This document shows, one piece after another, positions 44,250 to 53,988 of a DNA stretch of 57,351 nucleotides. Where the stretch lies: contig NZ_NWBQ01000052.1 of the NCBI RefSeq assembly GCF_002837135.1, positions 1 through 57,351 of the forward strand, written 5' to 3'. Under the pieces are notes generated by a model, which did not search any database, had not been told where the DNA came from, and saw only the letters and a list, made by a program, of their open reading frames with translations. Source of the stretch: Macromonas bipunctata (GTDB lineage: Bacteria; Pseudomonadota; Gammaproteobacteria; Burkholderiales; Burkholderiaceae_C). Numbering within the stretch: the stretch's first letter is position 1; each line of letters opens with the position of its first letter. Position numbers and translations under genes: made by a program.

Positions 44250-46570
44250 ACCACGACCCCCACCCCTGGTGGCCGCCCCACATGCGGCCCCTGCGCCTGC
44301 GCATCTCCCGGCCCTGGGCGCTGGGGCTGGGTGCGGTGTTTGTCTCGGGCGTCACGGTCGTGCTGCTGCTGTTGTTGACCCTGTCCACCCGCCACAGCTA
44401 TTTCGACGACAGCCACTTCCAGCGCTTGGTGCTCATCAACGGTGCGGTGGCGCTGGTGCTGCTGCTGCTGATCGGCCTGCTGCTGTGGCGCCTGGTGTCG
44501 CGCTGGCGCCGCCAGCGGTTTGGTAGCCGCCTGCTGGTCAAGCTGGCGGCCATCTTTGCGCTGGTGGGCCTGCTGCCGGGGGTGCTGATCTACACCGTGT
44601 CGTACCAGTTCGTGTCGCGCTCCATCGAGACCTGGTTCGACGTGCGGGTCGAATCCGCCCTCAGCGCCGGGCTCAACCTGGGCCGCACCACGCTCGATGC
44701 CCTCAGCGCCGACCTGGCGGCCAAGACCCGCGCCGCCGCCAACAGCCTGTCCGCCACGAGCCAGGCCGGGGCCGGGCTGGCGGTGGAGCGCCTGCGCGAC
44801 CAGCTGGTGGCCAGCGACGTGGTGCTGTGGAACGAACAGGGCCAGGCGCTGGCCAGCGCGGGCGAATCGCGCTTCAACCTCACGCCCGAGCGCCCCAGCG
44901 CGGCCCAGCTGCGCCAGGCGCGCAACGGCCAGGTGCTCACCACCATCGAAGGGCTGGAAGAAGAGGGCGGCACCACCGCCCGTCCCGCCCCGGCGGCCAG
45001 CAGCGCCGTGGTAGCCACCGCTGCACCGCGCATCCGCGTGCTGGCGCTGGTCACTGCCACCCACTTCCAGTTCGGTGGTGAGTCGCGCTACTTGCAGGTG
45101 ACGGCGCCGCTGCCCGCCGCGCTGGTGGCCGATGCGCTGGCGGTGCAGCAGGCCTACCGCGAATACCAGGAACGCGCGCTGGGCCGCGAAGGCCTGCGCC
45201 GCATGTACATCGGCACCCTGACGCTGACCCTGTTCCTGGCCGTGTTTGGCGCTGTGCTGCTGGCCGTGCTGCTGGGCAACCAGCTCATGCAGCCGCTGCT
45301 GGTGCTGGCCGAAGGCATGCGCGACGTGGCCCGCGGCGACCTCACGCCCAAGCTCGCCCTGCCCGCCAAGGACGAACTGGCTGGCCTGACCCGCACCTTC
45401 GCCCACATGACGCAGGAGCTGGCCGACGCGCGCCAGGCGGTGCAGCACAGCATGGCCCAGGTCGATGGCGCGCGCGCCAACCTGCAAACCATCCTCGACA
45501 ACCTCACCGCCGGCGTGGTGGCGCTGGATGGCCAGATGCGCCTGCTCAGTGCCAACCCCGGTGCTGCGCGCGTGTTGCGCTCGCCGCTGGATGCGCACCT
45601 GGGCCACCCGCTGCACACCGTGCCGGGTGCGGCCGAACTGGCGCGCTGGGTGCAGCGGCAGTTCGACGCCTTCCTGGTCGACCAGCAGCACCACGACGAC
45701 GACCACTGGCAACAGGCGTTCGAATGGCACGAGGTGCCTGGCGCCGCCAGCGGCCACGGGGCCGAAGCGCGCGCCGTCACCCTCATGGTGCGCGGCGCCC
45801 TGCTGCCCGACCACGAACGCCTGCTGGTGCTCGACGACGTGTCCGACATGATCTCGGCCCAGCGCGCCCAGGCCTGGGGCGAAGTGGCGCGCCGTCTGGC
45901 GCACGAAATCAAGAACCCGCTCACCCCCATCCAGCTTTCCGCCGAACGCCTGGCCATGAAGCTCGACGACAAGCTCCAGCCGACCGAACAGGCGCTGCTG
46001 CACAAGTCCGTCAAGACCATCGTCGACCAGGTCGATGCCATGAAGCGCCTGGTCAACGAATTCCGCGACTACGCCCGCCTGCCCGCCGCCCAGCTGGCGC
46101 CGCTGGATCTCAACGCCCTGCTCAAGGACATCGTGCCCCTGTACGACGCCTCCACCGTGCCTGTGCGGCTGGAGCTCGACCCCGCATGCCCGCCGGTGCA
46201 GGCCGACGCACAGCAAATCCGCCAGGTCGTCCACAACCTCGTGCAGAACGCCCAGGACGCCACCCCCGCGGGTGCCGGCCCCGTGCTGCTGCAAAGCCGC
46301 ACCAGCGACGACGGCCAGCGCGTGCGCCTGCTGGTGCAAGACTGCGGCCCCGGCTTTGCCGAGCACATCCTCAAGCGCGCCTTCGAGCCCTACGTCACCA
46401 CCAAGGCCAAAGGCACCGGCCTGGGGCTGGCCGTGGTCAAGAAAATCATGGACGAGCACGGCGGCCGCATCGAAATCACGCACCGCCGCGAGGACGAGCG
46501 CGTGCTGGGCGCGCAAGTCTCGCTATCATTCAGGGTTGCAAATTCGCAACACAACAACTCCGAGCAGTGA
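44246..46570 (+). CDS. ntrY: NtrY-like sensor histidine kinase
   Basis: A 774-residue membrane kinase. Two hydrophobic segments lie at about 25-50 and 65-87 and a third near 95-115 precedes a large extracytoplasmic region; another segment near 325-345 leads to HAMP (about 345-400), PAS (about 410-520), HisKA (phospho-His553 in LAHEIKNPLTPIQLSAERL) and the HATPase_c domain (NLVQNAQDAT, DCGPGFAE, GTGLGLAVVKKI). This is the NtrY layout, linked in alpha- and betaproteobacteria to nitrogen, redox and envelope signals. Coupled to DUF4390 by ATGA and followed by the regulator after 18 nt. Confidence 0.9.
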   Translation: MNHDPHPWWPPHMRPLRLRISRPWALGLGAVFVSGVTVVLLLLLTLSTRHSYFDDSHFQRLVLINGAVALVLLLLIGLLLWRLVSRWRRQRFGSRLLVKLAAIFALVGLLPGVLIYTVSYQFVSRSIETWFDVRVESALSAGLNLGRTTLDALSADLAAKTRAAANSLSATSQAGAGLAVERLRDQLVASDVVLWNEQGQALASAGESRFNLTPERPSAAQLRQARNGQVLTTIEGLEEEGGTTARPAPAASSAVVATAAPRIRVLALVTATHFQFGGESRYLQVTAPLPAALVADALAVQQAYREYQERALGREGLRRMYIGTLTLTLFLAVFGAVLLAVLLGNQLMQPLLVLAEGMRDVARGDLTPKLALPAKDELAGLTRTFAHMTQELADARQAVQHSMAQVDGARANLQTILDNLTAGVVALDGQMRLLSANPGAARVLRSPLDAHLGHPLHTVPGAAELARWVQRQFDAFLVDQQHHDDDHWQQAFEWHEVPGAASGHGAEARAVTLMVRGALLPDHERLLVLDDVSDMISAQRAQAWGEVARRLAHEIKNPLTPIQLSAERLAMKLDDKLQPTEQALLHKSVKTIVDQVDAMKRLVNEFRDYARLPAAQLAPLDLNALLKDIVPLYDASTVPVRLELDPACPPVQADAQQIRQVVHNLVQNAQDATPAGAGPVLLQSRTSDDGQRVRLLVQDCGPGFAEHILKRAFEPYVTTKAKGTGLGLAVVKKIMDEHGGRIEITHRREDERVLGAQVSLSFRVANSQHNNSEQ

Positions 46571-46588
46571 AAGTTTTGGCACCACACC

Positions 46589-47332
46589 ATGGCAAACATA
46601 CTGGTGGTTGACGACGAACTGGGCATCCGCGACCTGTTGTCCGAAATCCTGAACGACGAAGGCCACGCGGTCGAACTGGCCGAAAACGCCGCCCGGGCCC
46701 GCGCCCTGCGCGCCAGCTACCGGCCCGACCTGGTGCTGCTTGACATCTGGATGCCCGACACCGACGGCGTGACCCTGCTCAAGGAATGGTCGGCCAACGG
46801 GCTGCTGACCATGCCCGTCATCATGATGAGCGGCCACGCCACCATCGACACCGCAGTCGAGGCCACCCGCATCGGCGCGATGGCGTTCCTGGAAAAACCC
46901 ATCACCCTGCAAAAACTGCTGCAGGCGGTGGACAAGGGCCTGGCCCGCGCCATGGCCATGCCGCCCGACACGGCCCGCAGCAGCCCGCGCGATACCGCCG
47001 CTGTCACACCGATGCCGTCGTTGCAGGCGGTGGATGGCGCAATGTTGTCGCCGGTAGGCGCTGCGTCGGCCTCTGGTGCTGCGCTGGCCATGGCCGAGCC
47101 GCTGCCCCCTGGCCACGACCTGCCGCCCGCCCAGCGCGTGTTCATGCTCGACGTGCCGCTGCGCGAGGCGCGCGATGCGTTCGAGAAAGCCTACTTCGAG
47201 TTCCACCTGGCGCAGGAAAACGGCTCCATGACCCGCGTGGCCGAAAAAACCGGCCTCGAGCGCACCCACCTCTACCGCAAGCTCAAGCAGCTGGGGGTGG
47301 ATTTGTCGCGCAGCAAGCGTCATGGGCCATAA
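46589..47332 (+). CDS. ntrX: NtrX-like response regulator lacking an AAA+ domain
   Basis: A 247-residue regulator: CheY-like receiver (1-120, phospho-acceptor Asp52 in VLLDIWMPD, Lys in EKP), then a low-complexity Ala/Pro linker (about 125-185), and a Fis-type helix-turn-helix at the C-terminus (TRVAEKTGLERTHLYRKLKQLGVD). Classical NtrX has a sigma-54-activating AAA+ ATPase between these; here it is missing and the linker shows no Walker motifs. Such short versions occur in some betaproteobacteria. It cannot activate sigma-54 directly and probably binds DNA as a conventional regulator. Confidence 0.88.
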   Translation: MANILVVDDELGIRDLLSEILNDEGHAVELAENAARARALRASYRPDLVLLDIWMPDTDGVTLLKEWSANGLLTMPVIMMSGHATIDTAVEATRIGAMAFLEKPITLQKLLQAVDKGLARAMAMPPDTARSSPRDTAAVTPMPSLQAVDGAMLSPVGAASASGAALAMAEPLPPGHDLPPAQRVFMLDVPLREARDAFEKAYFEFHLAQENGSMTRVAEKTGLERTHLYRKLKQLGVDLSRSKRHGP

Positions 47333-47348
47333 TCGACGGTTTCTCTGC

Positions 47349-47354
47349 TACAAT
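47349..47354 (+). promoter_or_regulatory. -10 box of the tRNA-Phe promoter
   Basis: TACAAT, 10 nt before the mature tRNA-Phe 5' end; no clear -35. Confidence 0.5.
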
Positions 47355-47364
47355 TCATCCTGTT

Positions 47365-47440
47365 GGCCTGGTAGCTCAGTCGGTAGAGCAGCGGATTGAA
47401 AATCCGCGTGTCGGTGGTTCGATTCCGCCCCAGGCCACCA
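47365..47440 (+). tRNA. tRNA-Phe (GAA)
   Basis: Acceptor GGCCTGG/CCAGGCC, D-arm TAGCTCAGTCGGTAGAGCA, anticodon GAA at 47398-47400, T-arm GGTTCGATTCC and encoded CCA. Confidence 0.97.
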
Positions 47441-47448
47441 AAAATACC

Positions 47449-47481
47449 AAGCACTTAGCGCGTAGGCCTAAGTGCTTTTTT
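47449..47481 (+). terminator. terminator after tRNA-Phe
   Basis: AAGCACTTAG/CTAAGTGCTT stem followed by six T. The A-rich 5' flank is short, so it mainly serves the plus strand. The 99 nt from here to the stop of the next gene (47581) hold nothing I recognise. Confidence 0.9.
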
Positions 47482-47580
47482 GTTGTCTGTTTGCCGGGTG
47501 CAGCTACCGCGAGGCAGTGGCACACGCGTGTCCCAGTTTGCGCAGGAAGCCCTGCTGTTCACCGGGCATCTTGTTGTGGG

Positions 47581-49155
47581 TCAAGCCGTAGCGTCGGGTG
47601 CGGGTGCCTCCGTGGGCGGCTGGCGCACCGCCGCCGTGGACAGTGAGGTGGTCGGCACCGTCCAGACCCGTGTCGGCACGGCGTCCGTGGTCGCGTGCGC
47701 CTGGCCGTGGGGCGCTGCGGGCGGGGCCGGGTGGATCGCGGCTGCCGCTGCCGCTGCCAGCACCGGCTCGTCGTGCAGGTGGTGGATGCGCGTCACGGGC
47801 GGTGTGGCGCTGGGCGATTCCACCACCACTTTCACATCCTGGATGCGCTGCGCCACTTGCGTCAGCTGGGCGCTTTGTGCGCGCAGGGCGCGGTCCAGCC
47901 CGGTGAGCTGCTGCACCACCACCTGCATCAGATCCAGCGTGTGGTCGAGCTTGCCCAGGCCGTCGCTGGCGTGCTGGCCCAGCGCGTGCAGCGTGCTGGC
48001 GGCCTCAATATCGGCCAGCGCCACCGCGTTGAGCTTGTGGGCCACCAGCGCGCTGGCGGTGGCCGCGTCGTGCAGTTTCTGGCTGATGTGGGCGGTGCTT
48101 TGCGCGCTGGCGTCGAGCTTGTGGCCCAGCGTGGTGGCGGCCACGCGCGTGGCCAGGGTGTTGGCCTCCAGTTTGTGTGCCAGATCGGTCAGGGCGATGT
48201 CCAGCTGCATGCGGGTCTGTGCCCTGTCGGCCAGCAGGGCTTGCAGTTCGGGTGGCAGTTCGGTAACGGGGCGCTGCGGCGTGTCACCGGCGGAGGGGCG
48301 TTGCAATGTGGCATCCAGCCGCGCCAGCGTACCGCCCAGGGCGTCCAGGGTTTTGAGCTGCTGCTGGGCCAGGTGCAGCAGGGCTTGCTGGTGTTGCGCC
48401 AGTTGCGGCAGTGCCTCCAGCCCGTGGGTGTGGCTGCGTGCCTGGTCGTGCAGGCGTTGCAGGGCTTCGGTCAGCGGGGCGGCGGTGGCTTGCCAGTGCG
48501 ATGCCGCGTGAGCGTTGGGGCTGACGTCGCTGGCTGTAGCGGTGGCGGCGTTGTGCGCGGCCAGGGCGCGCGTCAGGGTCTGGAGTTCGCGTTGTAGCGG
48601 CTGCACGGCGGCGCTGGCGTCATTCAGCCAGACCGGGGGCTGCGTGGCCCAGCTCTGCAGGGCCTGTGTCAGGGCTTGTGCCGCCGCTGCAATGGGGGGC
48701 GTGTCGGCATGGGCATCGGGGCCAGATGCTGCCATAGGCAAGGAAGAAGTGGTGTCGGCCTCAAAACCGGCCCACAGCGCCTGTGTGGCCACGCCCAGCG
48801 CCGCTTGCAGGGCGGCCAGCCCCCAGGCAGGCACCGGGTGGGGCGTTACCTCTGCCGCCGCGCCAGCACCAGTGAGTGCGCTGGCCGCCAGTGTGCTCAA
48901 GGCCAGCACCACGCCCAGCTGCGCGCCCGTGCGCCCGAGCACAACCATGCCCGCGTCGCGGTACAACCCACCGCTTGCCGCAGCGTGGCCCAGTTGCAGC
49001 AGCAGCGGCACCAGCCACACCAGAGCGGTGGGCCATTGCAGCCGTTGTGCCAGCAGCGCGTACACGGCGTGCAGCGCGACCACGGCCACAAACAGCCACC
49101 GCAGCGGCGTGGCGCTGGCCTGTGGGTGGGGTGGGGCGGGGTGGTGGGGCATCAC
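47581..49155 (-). CDS. uncharacterised membrane protein with a long coiled-coil region
   Basis: A 524-residue protein I cannot assign to a family. Residues 1-130 hold about four hydrophobic stretches (near 18-36, 43-60, 78-98 and 110-130). Residues about 150-470 are Ala/Leu/Gln-rich, predicted mostly helical, with irregular repeats of the form (A/G)HKL-x-A spaced about 13-18 residues apart in the 330-410 part, suggestive of a coiled coil. The last 50 residues are Pro/Ala-rich. It follows a PerM/AI-2E exporter by 18 nt and is likely co-transcribed. The layout (short membrane anchor plus long helical tail) resembles in outline some envelope scaffolding or ZorA/MotA-like proteins, but no motif supports either. 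Codon use matches its neighbours. Confidence 0.7.
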   Translation of the reverse strand: MMPHHPAPPHPQASATPLRWLFVAVVALHAVYALLAQRLQWPTALVWLVPLLLQLGHAAASGGLYRDAGMVVLGRTGAQLGVVLALSTLAASALTGAGAAAEVTPHPVPAWGLAALQAALGVATQALWAGFEADTTSSLPMAASGPDAHADTPPIAAAAQALTQALQSWATQPPVWLNDASAAVQPLQRELQTLTRALAAHNAATATASDVSPNAHAASHWQATAAPLTEALQRLHDQARSHTHGLEALPQLAQHQQALLHLAQQQLKTLDALGGTLARLDATLQRPSAGDTPQRPVTELPPELQALLADRAQTRMQLDIALTDLAHKLEANTLATRVAATTLGHKLDASAQSTAHISQKLHDAATASALVAHKLNAVALADIEAASTLHALGQHASDGLGKLDHTLDLMQVVVQQLTGLDRALRAQSAQLTQVAQRIQDVKVVVESPSATPPVTRIHHLHDEPVLAAAAAAAIHPAPPAAPHGQAHATTDAVPTRVWTVPTTSLSTAAVRQPPTEAPAPDATA

Positions 49156-49173
49156 GGGCCTCCTGGCTGTCCG

Positions 49174-50220
49174 TCAGCGGCGCACGTAGGGGTGCGTCCA
49201 TTCCCCCAGCAGCCGGTAGCCCACCGCCAGCAGCGTCGGGCCCAGAAAGGCGCCAATCACGCCAAACGCCAGCACGCCGCCCAGCACGGCCAGGAACACC
49301 ACCACGAACGGCAAACTGGCGCCCCGGCTGATGATGAAGGGCTTGATCACGTTGTCCACCGTGCTGACGAGGAAGAAGCCCCATGCCGCCACGAAGACGG
49401 CCCATCCCGCCTCGCCCTGCTGGAACAGCCACAGCGCGGCGCCACCCCAGATCAGCGGCGGCCCCACCGGAATCACCGAGAAAAAGAACGTCACCATGCC
49501 CAGCAGCACCGCACCCGGCACCCCCGCAATGCCAAAGCCGATGGCGGCCAGAATGCCCTGCGCCAGCGCAGTGCCGAGAATGCCGTAGATCACGCCGCTG
49601 ACCGTGCTCTGCGCCACCGTCAGCAAAAAGATGCCGCGCTCGCCAGCCAGCCGCTCCAGCCCCACGCGCAGGCGCAGCGCCAGCACCTCGCCATTGGCAA
49701 AAAAGAAGAACGCCAGGAACACCGCCACCGCCATGTCCACCGCGCCCTGGCCCAGCACCCGGCCCCACGTCAGGGCCAAGGCCTGCGCCGGTTCGGCCAG
49801 CCGTTGCAGCTCCAGCAGCAGGTTCTGGCCGTTGTGCGTGAAGCGTTGCCAGTAGTCCAGCAGCCATTGCCCGATCAGCGGCACGTTGCCCAACCAGGCG
49901 GGCGCATCGGGCAACCCGTGGCGGAACAGGTTCTGCGTCGCTGCGCCCAGGGCGGCCACGTCCTCGGCCAGCATCAGCGCCACCGCCACAATCGGGCCAA
50001 TCAGCACCAACGTGACCAGCAATGTCATCAAGCTGGCCGATACCAGCCGCCGCCGCTGCACCAGCCGGTCCAGCCGCACAAACGCAGGCCAACTGGTCGA
50101 GACCAGGATCGCGGCCCACACCAGCGCCGTCAGGAACGGGCGCAGCACCAGCAGACACCCCAACCCCAGCAGCGTCCATGCCAGCATGGCCAGAATACGG
50201 TCGGATTGGGGATTGTGCAT
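49174..50220 (-). CDS. AI-2E family transporter (PerM type)
   Basis: A 348-residue integral membrane protein with about seven or eight hydrophobic segments, of the AI-2 exporter/PerM family. Typical parts are the N-terminal FLTALVWAAILVSTSWPAF and the family core GVIYGILGTALAQGILAAIGF followed by GVPGAVLLGMVTFFFSVIPVGP. Members export autoinducer-2 or have other efflux roles (some are Na+/H+ antiporters), so the substrate is unknown. It lies downstream of groESL behind a terminator and 18 nt before the uncharacterised coiled-coil gene. Confidence 0.88.
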   Translation of the reverse strand: MHNPQSDRILAMLAWTLLGLGCLLVLRPFLTALVWAAILVSTSWPAFVRLDRLVQRRRLVSASLMTLLVTLVLIGPIVAVALMLAEDVAALGAATQNLFRHGLPDAPAWLGNVPLIGQWLLDYWQRFTHNGQNLLLELQRLAEPAQALALTWGRVLGQGAVDMAVAVFLAFFFFANGEVLALRLRVGLERLAGERGIFLLTVAQSTVSGVIYGILGTALAQGILAAIGFGIAGVPGAVLLGMVTFFFSVIPVGPPLIWGGAALWLFQQGEAGWAVFVAAWGFFLVSTVDNVIKPFIISRGASLPFVVVFLAVLGGVLAFGVIGAFLGPTLLAVGYRLLGEWTHPYVRR

Positions 50221-50273
50221 CGCAGGCTGAACGTGAAAATGGTGAAAAAACAGACGTATTGTGATGCCAAAAC

Positions 50274-50308
50274 AAAAAAGCCCGCGGGCGCAGTGCCAGC
50301 GGGCTTTT
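50274..50308. terminator. bidirectional terminator after groEL
   Basis: A run of A, then GCCCGC and GCGGGC arms around a 13-nt loop, then TTTT; on the groEL strand the arm is followed by TTTTTT. Ends the minus-strand groESL transcript. Confidence 0.8.
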
Positions 50309-50345
50309 GCCTTGTACGGGCTGTGGAGTCAGCCGCGTGGGCGTA

Positions 50346-52010
<1,665 letters not shown>

Positions 52011-52037
52011 TCAGTAAAAAGAGGGGGCCGGGCCGGA

Positions 52038-52328
52038 TTACTTGACGATGACCGCAAACAGGTCGTCTTCTTTCATCACCAGCAGTTCGTTGCCATCGAC
52101 CTTGACGGTCTGGCCGCTGTACTTGCCAAACAGCACGCGGTCGCCCACTTGCACGCTCAGGGCCTTGGTTTCGCCCTTGTCGTTCGTCTTGCCCGGGCCG
52201 ACGGCCAGCACTTCACCTTGATCAGGCTTTTCGGCGGCGTTGTCGGGGATCACGATGCCCGAAGCGGTTTTGGTTTCATTTTCCAGACGCTTGACGATCA
52301 CGCGATCGGCGAGGGGACGAAGGTTCAT
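52038..52328 (-). CDS. groS: co-chaperonin GroES
   Basis: A 96-residue GroES lid protein ([16 protein letters not shown] ... [16 protein letters not shown]), including the mobile-loop region [12 protein letters not shown]. Start: ATG 52328 after GGAG; a longer in-frame extension upstream enters the promoter region and is not conserved. First gene of groESL. Confidence 0.98.
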   Translation of the reverse strand: MNLRPLADRVIVKRLENETKTASGIVIPDNAAEKPDQGEVLAVGPGKTNDKGETKALSVQVGDRVLFGKYSGQTVKVDGNELLVMKEDDLFAVIVK

Positions 52329-52392
52329 GAGGAGCACTCCTGAAAAAAGGAAAGGAACAACACAAAAAAAGGGGAAGCGGGGGGCGGCGCTG

Positions 52393-52419
52393 TTGGCACT
52401 CAACCCCGTCGAGTGCTAA
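52393..52419 (-). promoter_or_regulatory. CIRCE operator of groESL
   Basis: TTGGCACTC-N9-GAGTGCTAA on the plus strand, one mismatch from the consensus TTAGCACTC-N9-GAGTGCTAA, 65 nt before groES. CIRCE is bound by the HrcA repressor, so heat-shock control by HrcA is expected. A sigma-32 promoter is not obvious. Confidence 0.92.
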
Positions 52420-52686
52420 TCATAAGGGCGGGGGGTGGGGTTTTCAAGGGGCGGCCACGTGCAAATTTTGCCCGTCACACTTTTTTCAAACTGATAAGGG
52501 TTTACCCCAATAATCCTAAAAGTGCGTTGTATGACAACAACAAAAAGGCCCTGAAAACGCAGTCCGGACACGGAAAAACTTTACGCCCCTGTGGCGCTCT
52601 GTTGCAATAGCGTCAGCTTCCGTCAAGGAACTCAGCCAGCGTGTGCTGGTTGCCAAGAAATTGTCCAGACCCCAGGAGATAACCCT

Positions 52687-53742
52687 ATGAAAAAAACCTT
52701 GATTGCCTTGGCCGCCGTGGCCGCCACCACCGGTGCTTTCGCCCAGTCTTCCGTGGCCATTTACGGCATTGTGGATGCCGGTATTTCCAACGCCATCGGT
52801 GGTGCTACCGATGCACAGACTGGTATCAACGAAGCCGCTGCCAGCCGCCTTGGTTTCCGTGGCACCGAAGACTTGGGCGGTGGCCTCAAGGCTGTCTTCC
52901 GTCTGGAGCACCGCTTCAAGCCCGACACTGGCGCCCAATCTCACCCGACCGCCTTCTGGCACGGCAACAGCACCGTGGGTCTGAGCAGTGCAGCATTGGG
53001 TACGGTCGAGTTCGGTCGCGCTTTCCCGGCGGCCTACTACACCGCTGGCGGCGCCGACGTGTTTTCCTATGATGGCATTGCCAGCAACCACCTGACCACC
53101 ACCGCAGGTTTGAGCATTGGCACTTCGAGCAGCGCCAATGCCGTGTTGCCCAGCAATGCCACAGGCGCTAAGGCCACCGATCCGAATCACTTTGGCGTGG
53201 GTCGCTTTGAAAACGGTATTTTCTACACCAGCCCGAACTGGAGCGGTTTCTCGGCTCGCGTGTCGGTTTCTGCCGAAGAAAGTGGTGCTGCTGGTGCCAA
53301 GGCGCCGGTCTCCGCGCAGTTGAACTACACCACGGGTCCGTTCAGTGTCAGCGTGGCTGGCTTGAGAACCCAAGCGGATGACTCTTTTGCCATTGCCGAT
53401 TTTGCCTACAACTTTGGCTTCTTGCGTGCCAATTTGGCAGTTTCCACGAGTGAGGTGGACGCCAATGGCCGCGACTCCAGTGCCACCGTGTTGGGCCTGA
53501 CGGCACCTATGGGGCCATGGACTTTCAAAGCGTCGTACGCACAGTTGAAGCAAGAGCGCATCAACGCTGCCAAGGTGGTTGTGGGTGGCAAGACCACCAC
53601 CATTTCCCAACTGGGCTTGGGTGCCCGCTACGCTCTGAGCAAGCGTACCGACCTGTACACCAGCTTTGCCCGCGACAGCAAGAAGACCGCTGGCGATGCC
53701 GACAAGACCGGTTACGAATTTGGCGTGAAGCACATGTTCTGA
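52687..53742 (+). CDS. outer membrane porin, Omp32 type (first copy)
   Basis: A 351-residue general porin of the Burkholderiales type. The signal peptide MKKTLIALAAVAATTGAFA is cut after residue 19; the mature protein starts QSSVAIYGIVDAGI and has alternating beta-strands, FRGTEDLGGGLKAVFRLE and the C-terminal Phe-ending strand (YEFGVKHMF) required for outer-membrane assembly. Probably forms a trimeric anion-selective channel like Delftia Omp32. The start ATG has a weak GGAG 8-10 nt upstream. Transcribed away from groESL. Confidence 0.93.
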   Translation: MKKTLIALAAVAATTGAFAQSSVAIYGIVDAGISNAIGGATDAQTGINEAAASRLGFRGTEDLGGGLKAVFRLEHRFKPDTGAQSHPTAFWHGNSTVGLSSAALGTVEFGRAFPAAYYTAGGADVFSYDGIASNHLTTTAGLSIGTSSSANAVLPSNATGAKATDPNHFGVGRFENGIFYTSPNWSGFSARVSVSAEESGAAGAKAPVSAQLNYTTGPFSVSVAGLRTQADDSFAIADFAYNFGFLRANLAVSTSEVDANGRDSSATVLGLTAPMGPWTFKASYAQLKQERINAAKVVVGGKTTTISQLGLGARYALSKRTDLYTSFARDSKKTAGDADKTGYEFGVKHMF

Positions 53743-53763
53743 TCGGTGTTCACCGTACGCTGA

Positions 53764-53830
53764 GGCCAGCCGGTGCGCACCGGTTGGCCCGCCCCCCACA
53801 GCCACCGCTTTGCCGGTGGCTGTGTCGTTT
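53764..53830 (+). terminator. hairpins after the first porin
   Basis: GGCCAGCCGGTG/CACCGGTTGGCC (53764-53789, one G-U) then ACAGCCACCG/CGGTGGCTGT (53798-53822) with GTCGTTTT after it. The second is a plausible intrinsic terminator with a short T tract. Confidence 0.6.
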
Positions 53831-53919
53831 TGCGGTTGTTGTATGAATCCGACACCTGCCCGGCCTGAGCGCGCTATTTGCGGGTTATCCCTAGAGTTTG
53901 GCCCCAATCGGCGCTAGGA

Positions 53920-53939
53920 TTAAACCTGTTCTGGTTTAA
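53920..53939 (+). promoter_or_regulatory. inverted repeat upstream of the second porin
   Basis: TTAAACC-N6-GGTTTAA, a perfect 7-bp dyad 50 nt before the second porin ATG. It could be an operator or a 5' UTR hairpin. Confidence 0.35.
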
Positions 53940-53988
53940 CACCGTGGTTGCGCAATCTGTGCGGCCACTTTTTTCAAGGATGTATGTC

